Translations under genes and position numbers: made by a program
The notes under the pieces: generated by a model
Told to the model about the DNA's origin: nothing
What the model saw: only the letters and a program-made list of their open reading frames with translations
The model's database searches: none
Assembly: GCA_004299665.1 (NCBI GenBank)
Contig: SCQZ01000048.1
Location: 1-10,560 of the forward strand
Direction: 5' to 3'
DNA length: 10,560 nucleotides
DNA from: Jatrophihabitans sp.
Lineage (GTDB): Bacteria > Actinomycetota > Actinomycetes > Mycobacteriales > Jatrophihabitantaceae
Part shown: positions 1 to 5,921 of the stretch, piece by piece
How positions within the stretch are numbered: the first letter of the stretch is position 1
Layout of the letters: the number at the start of each line of letters is the position of its first letter

Positions 1-1446
1 GCGAACAGCCAGTTCGACGTCACCCCGCCGGACCAGGGTCTGTGCGTGGGCGCGGGCGACGTGGTGGAGGCGGTCAACCTCGCCCTGCGGGTCTACACCA
101 CCGACGGCACGCCCGTCACCCAGGCCGTCCCGCTCAACCAGTTCGTGGGGGTGGCCCCGGAGGTCACCGTCAACCCCGACGGCAGCAACGCCTTCGGGCC
201 GTTCCTGTCCGACCCGCGGTGCTACTACGACCCGGACACCGCACGCTGGTTCCTGTCCGTGCTCCAGTTCGCCGTCGACCCCACCACCGGCGCGTTCGGC
301 AACTCGGCGCTGCAGTACGTCGCGGTGACCCAGACGTCCGATCCGGCCGGGGCCTGGGACATCTACCAGTTCCCGACCACCGACGACGGCACCGACGGCA
401 CGCCGTCGGATCCCGGCTGCCCGTGCTTCGGGGACCAGCCGCTGATCGGCGCCGACGCCAACGGCTTCTACGTGACGACCAACGAGTACTCGATCAACGG
501 GCCCGCCTACAACGGCGCGCAGATGTACGCGATGTCCAAGACCGGCCTGGAGAGCGGCACCAACCTCACGGTCACGCACCTGCAGCCCGGCTCCGACCCG
601 GCCGTGACCGGCGCGCTCGGCGGCGTCGCGTTCTCGATCCAGCCGGCGACCTCGCCCGCCGCCGGCTACGACACGGCGGCGAACGGCACCGAGTACTTCC
701 AGAGCTCCCTGGACTTCAGTGCCGCGCCGGCGCTCGGCAGCGGCGCGAACCGCATCGCGGTGTGGAGCCTGACGAACACCGCGTCGCTGTCGGGCACGAA
801 CCCGTCGCCGGTGCTGCACGAGGCCGTCCTGGCGTCCGAGGGCTACACGCAGCCGCCGAACTCGCCGCAGGCGGCCGGGACACTGATCATCAACAATCGC
901 GTGCCGCTGCTGGAGGCCAACGACGACCGGATGAACCAGGTGGTGTACGCGGGCGGCCACCTGTGGAGCGGGCTGAACACCGCGGTCCAGACACCGCACG
1001 GGCCGACCGCGGTGGGCATCGCGTGGTTCGTCACCACCCCCACGACGGCCACGTCCGGTTCGCTGAGCGCGACGATGGCCGGGCAGGGCTACCTCGGCGT
1101 GGACAAGCAGGACGTGCTGTTCCCGTCGATCGGCGTCACCCCGGCGGGCAGGGCCGTCATGGCGTTCACGCTGGCCGGTCCCGGCTACCACCCCACGGCG
1201 GCGTGGGCGCCGCTGACCCTGCAGGGCGCCGGCCCGGTGTACCAGGCCGCCGTGGGCCAGAACGCCGACGACGACTTCAGCGCGGTCAAGGCCTTCGGCG
1301 GCAGCGGATCGAGCCGCTGGGGCGACTACTCGGCGGCGGTCTCGGATACCAACGGCACGGTGTGGATGGGCACCGAGTACATCTCCGGCCTCGAGCGCAC
1401 CCCGTTCGCGAACTGGGCGACCTACATCGCGCACGTGACACCCTGA
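1..1446 (+). CDS. Probable secreted beta-propeller-like protein of unknown function, 5' end outside window
   Basis: The reading frame is open from base 1 (reading ANSQFDVTPPDQGLCVG) to the TGA at 1444-1446. It therefore begins upstream of the window; the GTG at 46 lies inside the conserved stretch and is not the start. The visible part is 481 residues. It is rich in Gly, Asn, Thr and aromatic residues, with many short beta-strand-like segments and few charged helices, as in extracellular beta-propeller proteins. Landmarks in window residue numbers are TPPDQGLCVG (8-17), DPRCYYDPDTARWF (71-84), a CPC pair (140-142) and SRWGDYSA near the C-terminus. These are followed by SDTNGTVWMG (448-457), which looks like a degenerate Asp-box. 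I recognise the style of actinobacterial exported 'PPD-GLCVG' proteins but know no established function and see no catalytic motif. Any signal peptide would lie upstream. The gene ends 19 bp from the convergent tenA. I am confident it is a gene, not of its role. Confidence 0.85.
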   Translation, partial: ANSQFDVTPPDQGLCVGAGDVVEAVNLALRVYTTDGTPVTQAVPLNQFVGVAPEVTVNPDGSNAFGPFLSDPRCYYDPDTARWFLSVLQFAVDPTTGAFGNSALQYVAVTQTSDPAGAWDIYQFPTTDDGTDGTPSDPGCPCFGDQPLIGADANGFYVTTNEYSINGPAYNGAQMYAMSKTGLESGTNLTVTHLQPGSDPAVTGALGGVAFSIQPATSPAAGYDTAANGTEYFQSSLDFSAAPALGSGANRIAVWSLTNTASLSGTNPSPVLHEAVLASEGYTQPPNSPQAAGTLIINNRVPLLEANDDRMNQVVYAGGHLWSGLNTAVQTPHGPTAVGIAWFVTTPTTATSGSLSATMAGQGYLGVDKQDVLFPSIGVTPAGRAVMAFTLAGPGYHPTAAWAPLTLQGAGPVYQAAVGQNADDDFSAVKAFGGSGSSRWGDYSAAVSDTNGTVWMGTEYISGLERTPFANWATYIAHVTP

Positions 1447-1465
1447 TCCGGCGCGGGCGGGACGC

Positions 1466-2134
1466 TCAGATCGGCCACGCCTCCTGGCGCCAGGCCGCGT
1501 CCCAGAACATCCACTCGTAGCGCGCCGTGGTGCAGAAGTGGCGGCCGGCGCGGCGGCGATCCTCGTCGGACAGCCCGGGGCCGGTCTCGTTCACGACCGC
1601 GAGGACGGCATCGACCGTCGCGGCGAACCGGTCACCGGCGTAGGTGTCGATCCAGCGCTGGTAGAGCCGGTCCGGCGAGCCCTGCCCGGCCAGCGTGTCG
1701 CCGACCCGCTGGTAGATCCAGTAGCACGGCAGGACGGCTGCCAGGCCGTCGGCGAAGCCGGAGCCGTACCCGGTCGCGAGCAGGTAGCTGGTGTACGCGG
1801 TGGTGGTCGGGGACGCCGGGATCGCGTCCAGCGCGGCCGGGTCCACGCCGAGCTGCGGCAGGATCTGCTCGTGCAGCGCGAGTTCGGCCGCCACCGCCTC
1901 GGCCGCGTGAGTCGCGAACATCGCGCCGATGTGGTGGTTCGGGGCGCGGGCGCCGACCAGCGCGAGGGCGCGCGCGTAGTCGCGCAGGTAGTGGACGTCC
2001 TGGGCCAGGTAGTAGGCGAACCGTGCGCGGGGCAGGCTCCCGTCGGTCAGCCCGGCGAGGAAGGGATGGGCGAGGATCGCCGCGTACGTGTCCTGCGCCG
2101 GCGCCCACAACCGCTCGCTCCAGTTGCCGGTCAC
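1466..2134 (-). CDS. tenA: TenA-family aminopyrimidine aminohydrolase (thiaminase II), thiamine salvage
   Basis: This 222-residue protein has the normal TenA length. TenA hydrolyses aminomethyl-HMP, a breakdown product of thiamine, to hydroxymethylpyrimidine (HMP), and can also cleave thiamine. It acts in the cytoplasm. All the active-site positions known from Bacillus subtilis TenA are present, shifted by exactly two: Asp46 and Tyr49 in QDVHYLRDY, Tyr114, the nucleophile Cys137 in LPCYWIYQ, Tyr165 in WIDTYAGDRF, and Glu207 in RYEWMFWDAAW. This places it in the cysteine-containing (TenA_C) class. I chose the GTG at 2134 because AAGGAG (2139-2144 on this strand) sits 4 nt upstream and the protein then aligns without an extension. 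An in-frame ATG at 2197 would add 21 unrelated residues and overlap thiD. The gene is divergent from thiD, with 32 bp between the two starts, and convergent with the upstream propeller gene. Confidence 0.93.
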   Translation of the reverse strand: MTGNWSERLWAPAQDTYAAILAHPFLAGLTDGSLPRARFAYYLAQDVHYLRDYARALALVGARAPNHHIGAMFATHAAEAVAAELALHEQILPQLGVDPAALDAIPASPTTTAYTSYLLATGYGSGFADGLAAVLPCYWIYQRVGDTLAGQGSPDRLYQRWIDTYAGDRFAATVDAVLAVVNETGPGLSDEDRRRAGRHFCTTARYEWMFWDAAWRQEAWPI

Positions 2135-2138
2135 GTCG

Positions 2139-2144
2139 CTCCTT
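2139..2144 (-). promoter_or_regulatory. Shine-Dalgarno of tenA
   Basis: AAGGAG on the minus strand lies 4 nt before the GTG at 2134. It decides that start over the longer in-frame ATG at 2197. Confidence 0.7.
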
Positions 2145-2154
2145 CGCGGTTGGC

Positions 2155-2166
2155 GATACTGTCCCG
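2155..2166 (+). promoter_or_regulatory. Candidate -10 box for leaderless thiD transcript
   Basis: GATACT (2155-2160) matches TATAAT at four of six positions and is followed by 6 nt (GTCCCG) and then the thiD GTG at 2167. That is the spacing expected if transcription starts at or next to the start codon, a common arrangement in actinobacteria. No Shine-Dalgarno precedes the GTG, which agrees with leaderless translation. I see no convincing -35 box; the region where it would lie is the tenA start codon. This is inferred from spacing only. Confidence 0.4.
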
Positions 2167-2988
2167 GTGACGCTACCTGCCGGCGCCTCGCCGCCACGGG
2201 CCCTGACCATCGCCGGCTCGGACTCCGGCGGCGGGGCCGGCGTCCAGGCCGATCTGAAGACCTTCCTGTGCTGCGGGGTGCACGGCATGTCGGCGATCAC
2301 GGCCGTGACCGTGCAGAACTCGCTCGGCGTGAGCGGCTTCTACGAACTACCCCCGGCCGCGGTGGCCGAGCAGATCGAGTCCGTGGTGCGCGACATCGGG
2401 ACCGGGGCGGCCAAGACCGGCATGCTCGCGTCCGCGCCGATCATGCGGGCCGTAGCCGCCACGCTCGCCGCCCTCGACGTCGGCCCGCTGGTCGTCGACC
2501 CGGTCGCGGCATCCCAGCACGGCGACCCGCTGCTGCGCCCCGACGCCGTCGAGGCGCTGCGGGACGTGATCATCCCGATGGCCACGCTGATCACCCCCAA
2601 CCTCGGCGAGGTGCGGCTGCTGACCGGCGTGCAGGTACACGGCCGCGAGGACATGGACGCGGCGGCTGACGCGCTGCTGGCGCTGGGGCCGGCATGGGTG
2701 CTGGTCAAGGGCGGCCACCTGCCCGCGGGTGAGGCGGTGGACCTGCTCTGCGACGGCACGCAGCGCATCGAACTGCGCGCGCCGCGCCGGGCCACCGAGC
2801 ACACCCACGGTTCCGGCGACACGCTCGCCGCCGCGGTCGCCGCGGGTCTGGCACGCGGCCTGGACGTCCCCGACGCGGTGCGGCTGGGCAAGCGGTTCAT
2901 CTCCGCCGCCATCGACGGCTCGTTCCCGCTCGGCTCCGGCGTGGGCCCCGTCGGGCACTTCTGGCGGGTACGCGACTGGCCGGACTGA
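2167..2988 (+). CDS. thiD: Hydroxymethylpyrimidine/phosphomethylpyrimidine kinase
   Basis: This 273-residue ribokinase-fold enzyme phosphorylates HMP to HMP-P and then to HMP-PP, the pyrimidine substrate of ThiE. Family motifs appear in order: TIAGSDSGGGAGVQADL (14-30, substrate binding), AAKTGML (81-87), VDPV (110-113), TPNLGE (143-148), VKGGH (180-184), and the anion-hole/catalytic motif HGSGDTLAAA (214-223). The catalytic motif has Asp218 where enterobacterial and Bacillus ThiD have Cys (HGTGC or HGAGC). From memory, mycobacterial ThiD also has an HGGGD version, so this looks like the actinobacterial variant and not a defect. The GTG at 2167 is the only start codon between the tenA start region and the first conserved motif. 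The open frame runs further upstream, but over tenA. The gene is divergent from tenA and convergent with thiE, whose stop lies 16 bp beyond its own. Confidence 0.95.
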   Translation: MTLPAGASPPRALTIAGSDSGGGAGVQADLKTFLCCGVHGMSAITAVTVQNSLGVSGFYELPPAAVAEQIESVVRDIGTGAAKTGMLASAPIMRAVAATLAALDVGPLVVDPVAASQHGDPLLRPDAVEALRDVIIPMATLITPNLGEVRLLTGVQVHGREDMDAAADALLALGPAWVLVKGGHLPAGEAVDLLCDGTQRIELRAPRRATEHTHGSGDTLAAAVAAGLARGLDVPDAVRLGKRFISAAIDGSFPLGSGVGPVGHFWRVRDWPD

Positions 2989-3004
2989 CTTCGGCCGCCG
3001 GCGC

Positions 3005-3655
3005 TCAGGCCGCGCGCAGTCGCGCCGCGAAGGCCGCGGCCGCCGCGCCCGGATCGGGCGCCTCGGTGATCGCGCGCACCACCACCGCCCGGCGGGCTCC
3101 GGCGGCGATGACCTGCTCGAGGCGGGCGAGCGAGGAGATCCCCCCGATCGCGAACCACGGGCGCGCGTCCTGGTGCGCCGCGGCGTGCTCGATCAGGGCG
3201 AGGCCGGCGGCGGGCCGTCCCGGCTTCGTCGGTGTGGCCCAGGTCGGCCCCGCACAGTAGTACGCGACGCCCGGTTCGGTGCGCGCCGCGTCGGTCTGGC
3301 CCGGGGCGTGGGTCGAGCGGCCGACGAGCACCTCGTCGCCGACGATCTCGCGCGCGAGCCGCACGGGCAGGTCGTCCTGCCCGAGGTGCAGTATCGGCGC
3401 GCGCACCGCCCGGGCGAGGTCGGCACGGTCGTTGACCGCGAACAGCGTGCCGTGTCGCTCGGCCGCCGCCGCGAACGTCTCCAGCGCCCGGATCTCCGCG
3501 CGCGCCTCCAGACCCTTCTCCCGCAACTGGACGATGTCGACGCCGCCGGCGAGGACCGCGTCGAGGAACTCCGCGAGGTCGCCGGTACGGGCGCGCGAGT
3601 CGACGCACAGGTACAGGCGCGCGCGCGCGAGCAGGTCACCGGGGGCGGTGGTCAC
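3005..3655 (-). CDS. thiE: Thiamine-phosphate synthase
   Basis: This 216-residue TIM-barrel enzyme couples HMP-PP to thiazole phosphate, giving thiamine monophosphate and pyrophosphate. Family motifs present are RLYLCVD (13-19), VQLREK (42-47, pyrophosphate/pyrimidine contacts), FAVNDRADLA (72-81), HLGQDDLP (90-97), GRSTHAP (112-118), CAGPTWATPTKPG (134-146) and AIGGIS (169-174). The N-terminal half strongly resembles mycobacterial ThiE as I remember it. I chose the GTG at 3655 because the mature protein then begins about 12 residues before RLYLC, as expected. The longer in-frame ATG at 3928 would read back through the riboswitch and thiO. No Shine-Dalgarno is visible, and the start sits 6 nt downstream of a candidate -10 box, so the mRNA may be leaderless. 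The gene is divergent from thiO-thiS-thiG-cytX, an arrangement common in actinobacteria. It has no riboswitch of its own on this strand. Confidence 0.95.
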   Translation of the reverse strand: MTTAPGDLLARARLYLCVDSRARTGDLAEFLDAVLAGGVDIVQLREKGLEARAEIRALETFAAAAERHGTLFAVNDRADLARAVRAPILHLGQDDLPVRLAREIVGDEVLVGRSTHAPGQTDAARTEPGVAYYCAGPTWATPTKPGRPAAGLALIEHAAAHQDARPWFAIGGISSLARLEQVIAAGARRAVVVRAITEAPDPGAAAAAFAARLRAA

Positions 3656-3671
3656 ACACCGAGCGTAGGGT
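3656..3671. promoter_or_regulatory. Overlapping divergent -10 boxes of thiE and the thiO operon
   Basis: AGCGTAGGGT (3662-3671) reads as TACGCT on the minus strand (3667 to 3662), 6 nt before the thiE GTG. It also reads as TAGGGT on the plus strand (3666-3671), about 5-7 nt before the first bases of the TPP riboswitch P1 stem. Both fit the TANNNT -10 pattern, and they share two bases. Neither has a recognisable -35 box. This is inference from pattern and spacing. Confidence 0.4.
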
Positions 3672-3675
3672 GGAC

Positions 3676-3757
3676 TGCGCACGGGAGCCCGCACGGGCTG
3701 AGAGGGCGAGAGCCGACCGTCGAACCTGATCCGGGTAATGCCGGCGCGAGGGAGCAC
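3676..3757 (+). ncRNA. TPP riboswitch (THI element) controlling thiO-thiS-thiG-cytX
   Basis: The hallmark conserved segments are present: CTGAGA (3698-3703), ACCTGAT (3724-3730), GGGTAATGCCGGCG (3733-3746) and the closing AGGGA (3749-3753). Helices that can be drawn are P1 (3676-3680 with 3754-3758, one C-A mismatch), P2 (CGG 3682-3684 with CCG 3717-3719), P3 (AGCCC/GGGCT, 3686-3690 with 3695-3699, four-base loop) and P5 (CCGG 3731-3734 with CCGG 3741-3744). A small extra GGC-GAGA-GCC hairpin (3705-3714) fits the optional P3a position. The element binds thiamine pyrophosphate. There is no space for a terminator before the ATG at 3758, and the thiO Shine-Dalgarno (GAGGGAG, 3748-3754) lies in the 3' strand of P1. 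Control is therefore most likely by blocking translation initiation when TPP is bound. Confidence 0.95.
3748..3754 (+). promoter_or_regulatory. Shine-Dalgarno of thiO embedded in riboswitch P1
   Basis: GAGGGAG ends 3 nt before the ATG at 3758. It overlaps the conserved AGGGA end of the TPP aptamer, so formation of the ligand-bound P1 stem would hide it. This fixes the thiO start, although the frame is open far upstream. Confidence 0.7.
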
Positions 3758-4903
3758 ATGGCAACGGGCAGTTGTGATGTCGCCGTGGTGGGTGGCGGGG
3801 TGATCGGCAGCGCGATCGCGTGGCGCTGCGCGCAGCGCGGACTGGCGGTGTGCCTGGTCGACCCGGACGACGGGCGCGGAGCATGGCGCACGGCCGCCGG
3901 GATGCTCGCGCCGGTCACCGAACTGCACTACACCGAGACGCCGCTACTGTCGCTCAACCTGGCCAGCCTGGCGCGCTACCGGGACTTCGCCGCCGAGGCG
4001 CAGGACCTCGGGGGGCTGCCCACCGGCTACCGCGAGTGCGGCACCGTGACCGTGGCGTGGGACGGCGCCGACCTGGCCGCCCTGCAGGACCTGCAGGCGT
4101 TCGCGACGGGCCTGGGGCTGCGGTCGCGGATGCTGACCGGCCGGGAGTTGCGGGCGCTCGAGCCGGGGCTGGCGGCCGGGCTGCCGGGCGGGCTGCTCGC
4201 CGAGGACGACCACCAGGTTGACCCGCGGCTGCTGCATGCGGCGCTGCGCGCGGCGGCGGCGAACGCGGGCGTCGAGCGGATCCGCTCGACGGCGCGGCCG
4301 GCCCTGTCCGGCGACCGGGTGCGCGGCCTCGTCACCGCCGACGGGACCGCGGTGAGCGCGCCGGTGGTCGTGATCGCCGCGGGGGCGTGGTCCGCCCACC
4401 TCGACCTGCCCGAGACCGTCGCGTCGCCGCGGGTGCGGCCGGTGAAGGGGCAGACGCTGCGGCTGCGGCTGCCCGTCGCGAGCGCACCGGAGCATGTCGT
4501 GCGGGGGACCGTGAAGGGCTCACCGATCTATCTGGTCCCGCGCGCCGACGGCGAGATCGTCGTCGGTGCGTCCAGCGAGGAGGCCGGCTTCGACCAGCGA
4601 CCGCGCGCGGGCGCCGTCTACGAGTTGCTGCGCGACGCGCAGTCGGTGTTCCCCGAACTCGGGGAGGCCGTCTTCGCCGAGGTCAGCACCGGACTGCGGC
4701 CCGGCTCGCCGGACAACGCGCCGCTGATCGGTCCCGCCGGTGTCGAGGGGCTCGTCTACGCGTGCGGCCACTACCGCAACGGCGTGCTGCTCACCCCCGT
4801 CACGGCCGACGCCGTGGCCGAACTCGTCGCCACCGGCACGGTGCCGGAGCTGATCGCGCCGTTCCTGCCCGCCCGGTTCGACGAGGCGGTGGCGACCGGA
4901 TGA
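3758..4903 (+). CDS. thiO: Glycine oxidase ThiO, thiazole branch of thiamine synthesis
   Basis: ThiO is an FAD-dependent oxidase of the DAO family. It converts glycine to dehydroglycine (iminoacetate), which ThiG uses to build the thiazole ring. The protein has 381 residues, the usual ThiO size. The N-terminal Rossmann dinucleotide motif is clear: VAVVGGGVIGSAIAW (8-22), ending the first FAD strand-helix with an acidic Asp35 after the second strand. AAGML (46-50) follows, as in GlyOx/ThiO proteins. The C-terminal half has KGQTLRLR (230-237), YLVPRADGEIVVGAS (258-272), GLRPGSPDNAPLIG (312-325), whose Arg314 matches the family's substrate-carboxylate-binding position, and GHYRNGVLLTP (337-347). 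It is the first gene after the riboswitch, and its stop overlaps the thiS start in ATGA (4900-4903), so the two are probably translationally coupled. Confidence 0.94.
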   Translation: MATGSCDVAVVGGGVIGSAIAWRCAQRGLAVCLVDPDDGRGAWRTAAGMLAPVTELHYTETPLLSLNLASLARYRDFAAEAQDLGGLPTGYRECGTVTVAWDGADLAALQDLQAFATGLGLRSRMLTGRELRALEPGLAAGLPGGLLAEDDHQVDPRLLHAALRAAAANAGVERIRSTARPALSGDRVRGLVTADGTAVSAPVVVIAAGAWSAHLDLPETVASPRVRPVKGQTLRLRLPVASAPEHVVRGTVKGSPIYLVPRADGEIVVGASSEEAGFDQRPRAGAVYELLRDAQSVFPELGEAVFAEVSTGLRPGSPDNAPLIGPAGVEGLVYACGHYRNGVLLTPVTADAVAELVATGTVPELIAPFLPARFDEAVATG

Positions 4904-5133
4904 CCCACGACGAGCGCACCCCGGCGCCCGGGTGCACGGTCCGGCTCAACGGCGAGCCGCACGAGTTGCCGGACGGCACCACCGTCGCCGTGCTCGTGGC
5001 GACGACGCTGGCCTCCCCGCGCGGGACCGCCGTGGTGGTGGACGACGAGGTCGTCCCCCGCAGCCGGTGGTCGCAGGTCACGCTGCGCGACGGCCAGCGG
5101 GTCGAACTCATCACCGCGGTGCAAGGAGGCTGA
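4900..5133 (+). CDS. thiS: Sulfur carrier protein ThiS
   Basis: This 77-residue ubiquitin-like protein ends in the Gly-Gly tail that is adenylated and then converted to a thiocarboxylate to donate sulfur to ThiG. Visible family features are VRLNGEPHELPDGTTV (14-29), which forms the first beta-hairpin, the VAVVVDDEVVPRSRW-like strand with the conserved Val-Pro-Arg around residues 51-53, and the C-terminal VELITAVQGG. It is about ten residues longer at the N-terminus than a minimal 66-residue ThiS. The ATG at 4900 overlaps the thiO stop (ATGA). No activating enzyme (ThiF or MoeZ type) is encoded in the window, so sulfur loading must depend on a gene elsewhere. Confidence 0.94.
   Translation: MTHDERTPAPGCTVRLNGEPHELPDGTTVAVLVATTLASPRGTAVVVDDEVVPRSRWSQVTLRDGQRVELITAVQGG
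5123..5129 (+). promoter_or_regulatory. Strong Shine-Dalgarno of thiG inside the thiS diglycine codons
   Basis: AAGGAGG is a near-perfect anti-16S match lying 6 nt before the thiG ATG at 5136. The same bases form part of the last three thiS codons (CAA GGA GGC, Gln-Gly-Gly). Confidence 0.8.
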
Positions 5134-5135
5134 CC

Positions 5136-5918
5136 ATGTCCGTACCGGACGACGATCCGTTCGTGATCGCGGGGACGAAGCTGTCGTCCCGGCTGATCCT
5201 CGGCACCGGCGGCACGCCCAGCATGGCAGTGCTCGACGAGGCGCTGCGCGCGTCCGGCACCGCGCTGTGCACGGTGGCGATGCGGCGGGTCAGTCCCGGC
5301 ACCGACGGGTCGATCATCGACGTCATCGACCGGCGCGGCGTGCGGGTGCTGCCGAACACCGCCGGCTGCCGCACCGCGCGCGAAGCCGTGCGCACCGCCG
5401 AGGTCGCCCGCGAGGCCCTCGAGACCGACTGGGTGAAGCTGGAGGTGATCGCCGACGAGCGCACCCTCCTCCCGGACCCGATCGAGTTGCTGGACGCGGC
5501 GCAGACGCTGGCCGGCCGGGGCTTCACGGTGCTGCCCTACACCAACGACGACCCGGTGCTGGCGCGGCGGCTGCAACAGGCAGGCTGCGCGGCGGTGATG
5601 CCGCTCGGCGCGCCCATCGGGACGGGGCTGGGCATCGGCAACCCGCACAACATCGAGCTCATCGTCAGCGAGGCGCACGTGCCGGTGATCCTCGACGCCG
5701 GCATCGGCACCGCCTCCGACGCGGCGCTGGCCATGGAACTCGGCTGCGACGGCGTGCTGCTGGCCTCGGCGGTCACCCGGGCCCAGGACCCGGCGCGGAT
5801 GGCGGCCGCGATGGCCATGGCGGTCACGGCCGGGCGGCTCGCGCGGCTCGCGGGGCGGATCCCGCGGCGCCACCACGCCCGGGCCTCCTCCCCCACCGAG
5901 GGAATGGCGGTGCTGTAG
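5136..5918 (+). CDS. thiG: Thiazole synthase
   Basis: This 260-residue TIM-barrel enzyme condenses 1-deoxyxylulose 5-phosphate, dehydroglycine (from ThiO) and the ThiS thiocarboxylate to thiazole phosphate. The Schiff-base lysine is Lys101 in DWVKLEVIAD. Glu103 and Asp187 (ILDAGIGTASDAA) match the other active-site positions of the Bacillus subtilis enzyme, all shifted by five. Other landmarks are SRLILGTGG (18-26), TVAMRR (46-51), NTAGCRTA (74-81) and the phosphate-binding PLGAPIGTGLGIGNP (156-170). The tail GRIPRRHHARASSP is typical. The start is decided by AAGGAGG six bases upstream. The gene follows thiS by 2 bp and precedes the permease gene by 3 bp, all under the riboswitch. Confidence 0.95.
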   Translation: MSVPDDDPFVIAGTKLSSRLILGTGGTPSMAVLDEALRASGTALCTVAMRRVSPGTDGSIIDVIDRRGVRVLPNTAGCRTAREAVRTAEVAREALETDWVKLEVIADERTLLPDPIELLDAAQTLAGRGFTVLPYTNDDPVLARRLQQAGCAAVMPLGAPIGTGLGIGNPHNIELIVSEAHVPVILDAGIGTASDAALAMELGCDGVLLASAVTRAQDPARMAAAMAMAVTAGRLARLAGRIPRRHHARASSPTEGMAVL

Positions 5919-5921
5919 GAC

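Noticed and set aside
1483..1494. Perfect 12-bp palindrome CCTGGCGCCAGG near the end of tenA, a possible terminator for the convergent propeller gene
   Set aside because: It has no loop or T-tract, is only 12 bp and is explained by coding for the conserved tenA C-terminus. Short GC palindromes are common at this base composition.
42..1520. Arg/Gly-rich 492-codon frame on the plus strand
   Set aside because: It is a frame-shifted shadow of the propeller-like gene, whose own frame contains conserved motifs and normal composition.
2729..4903. Open frame of 724 codons running through thiE and the riboswitch into thiO
   Set aside because: The first part overlaps thiD and thiE in another frame and reads as Arg-rich shadow. 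The thiO start is fixed by the riboswitch-embedded ribosome site at 3748-3754.
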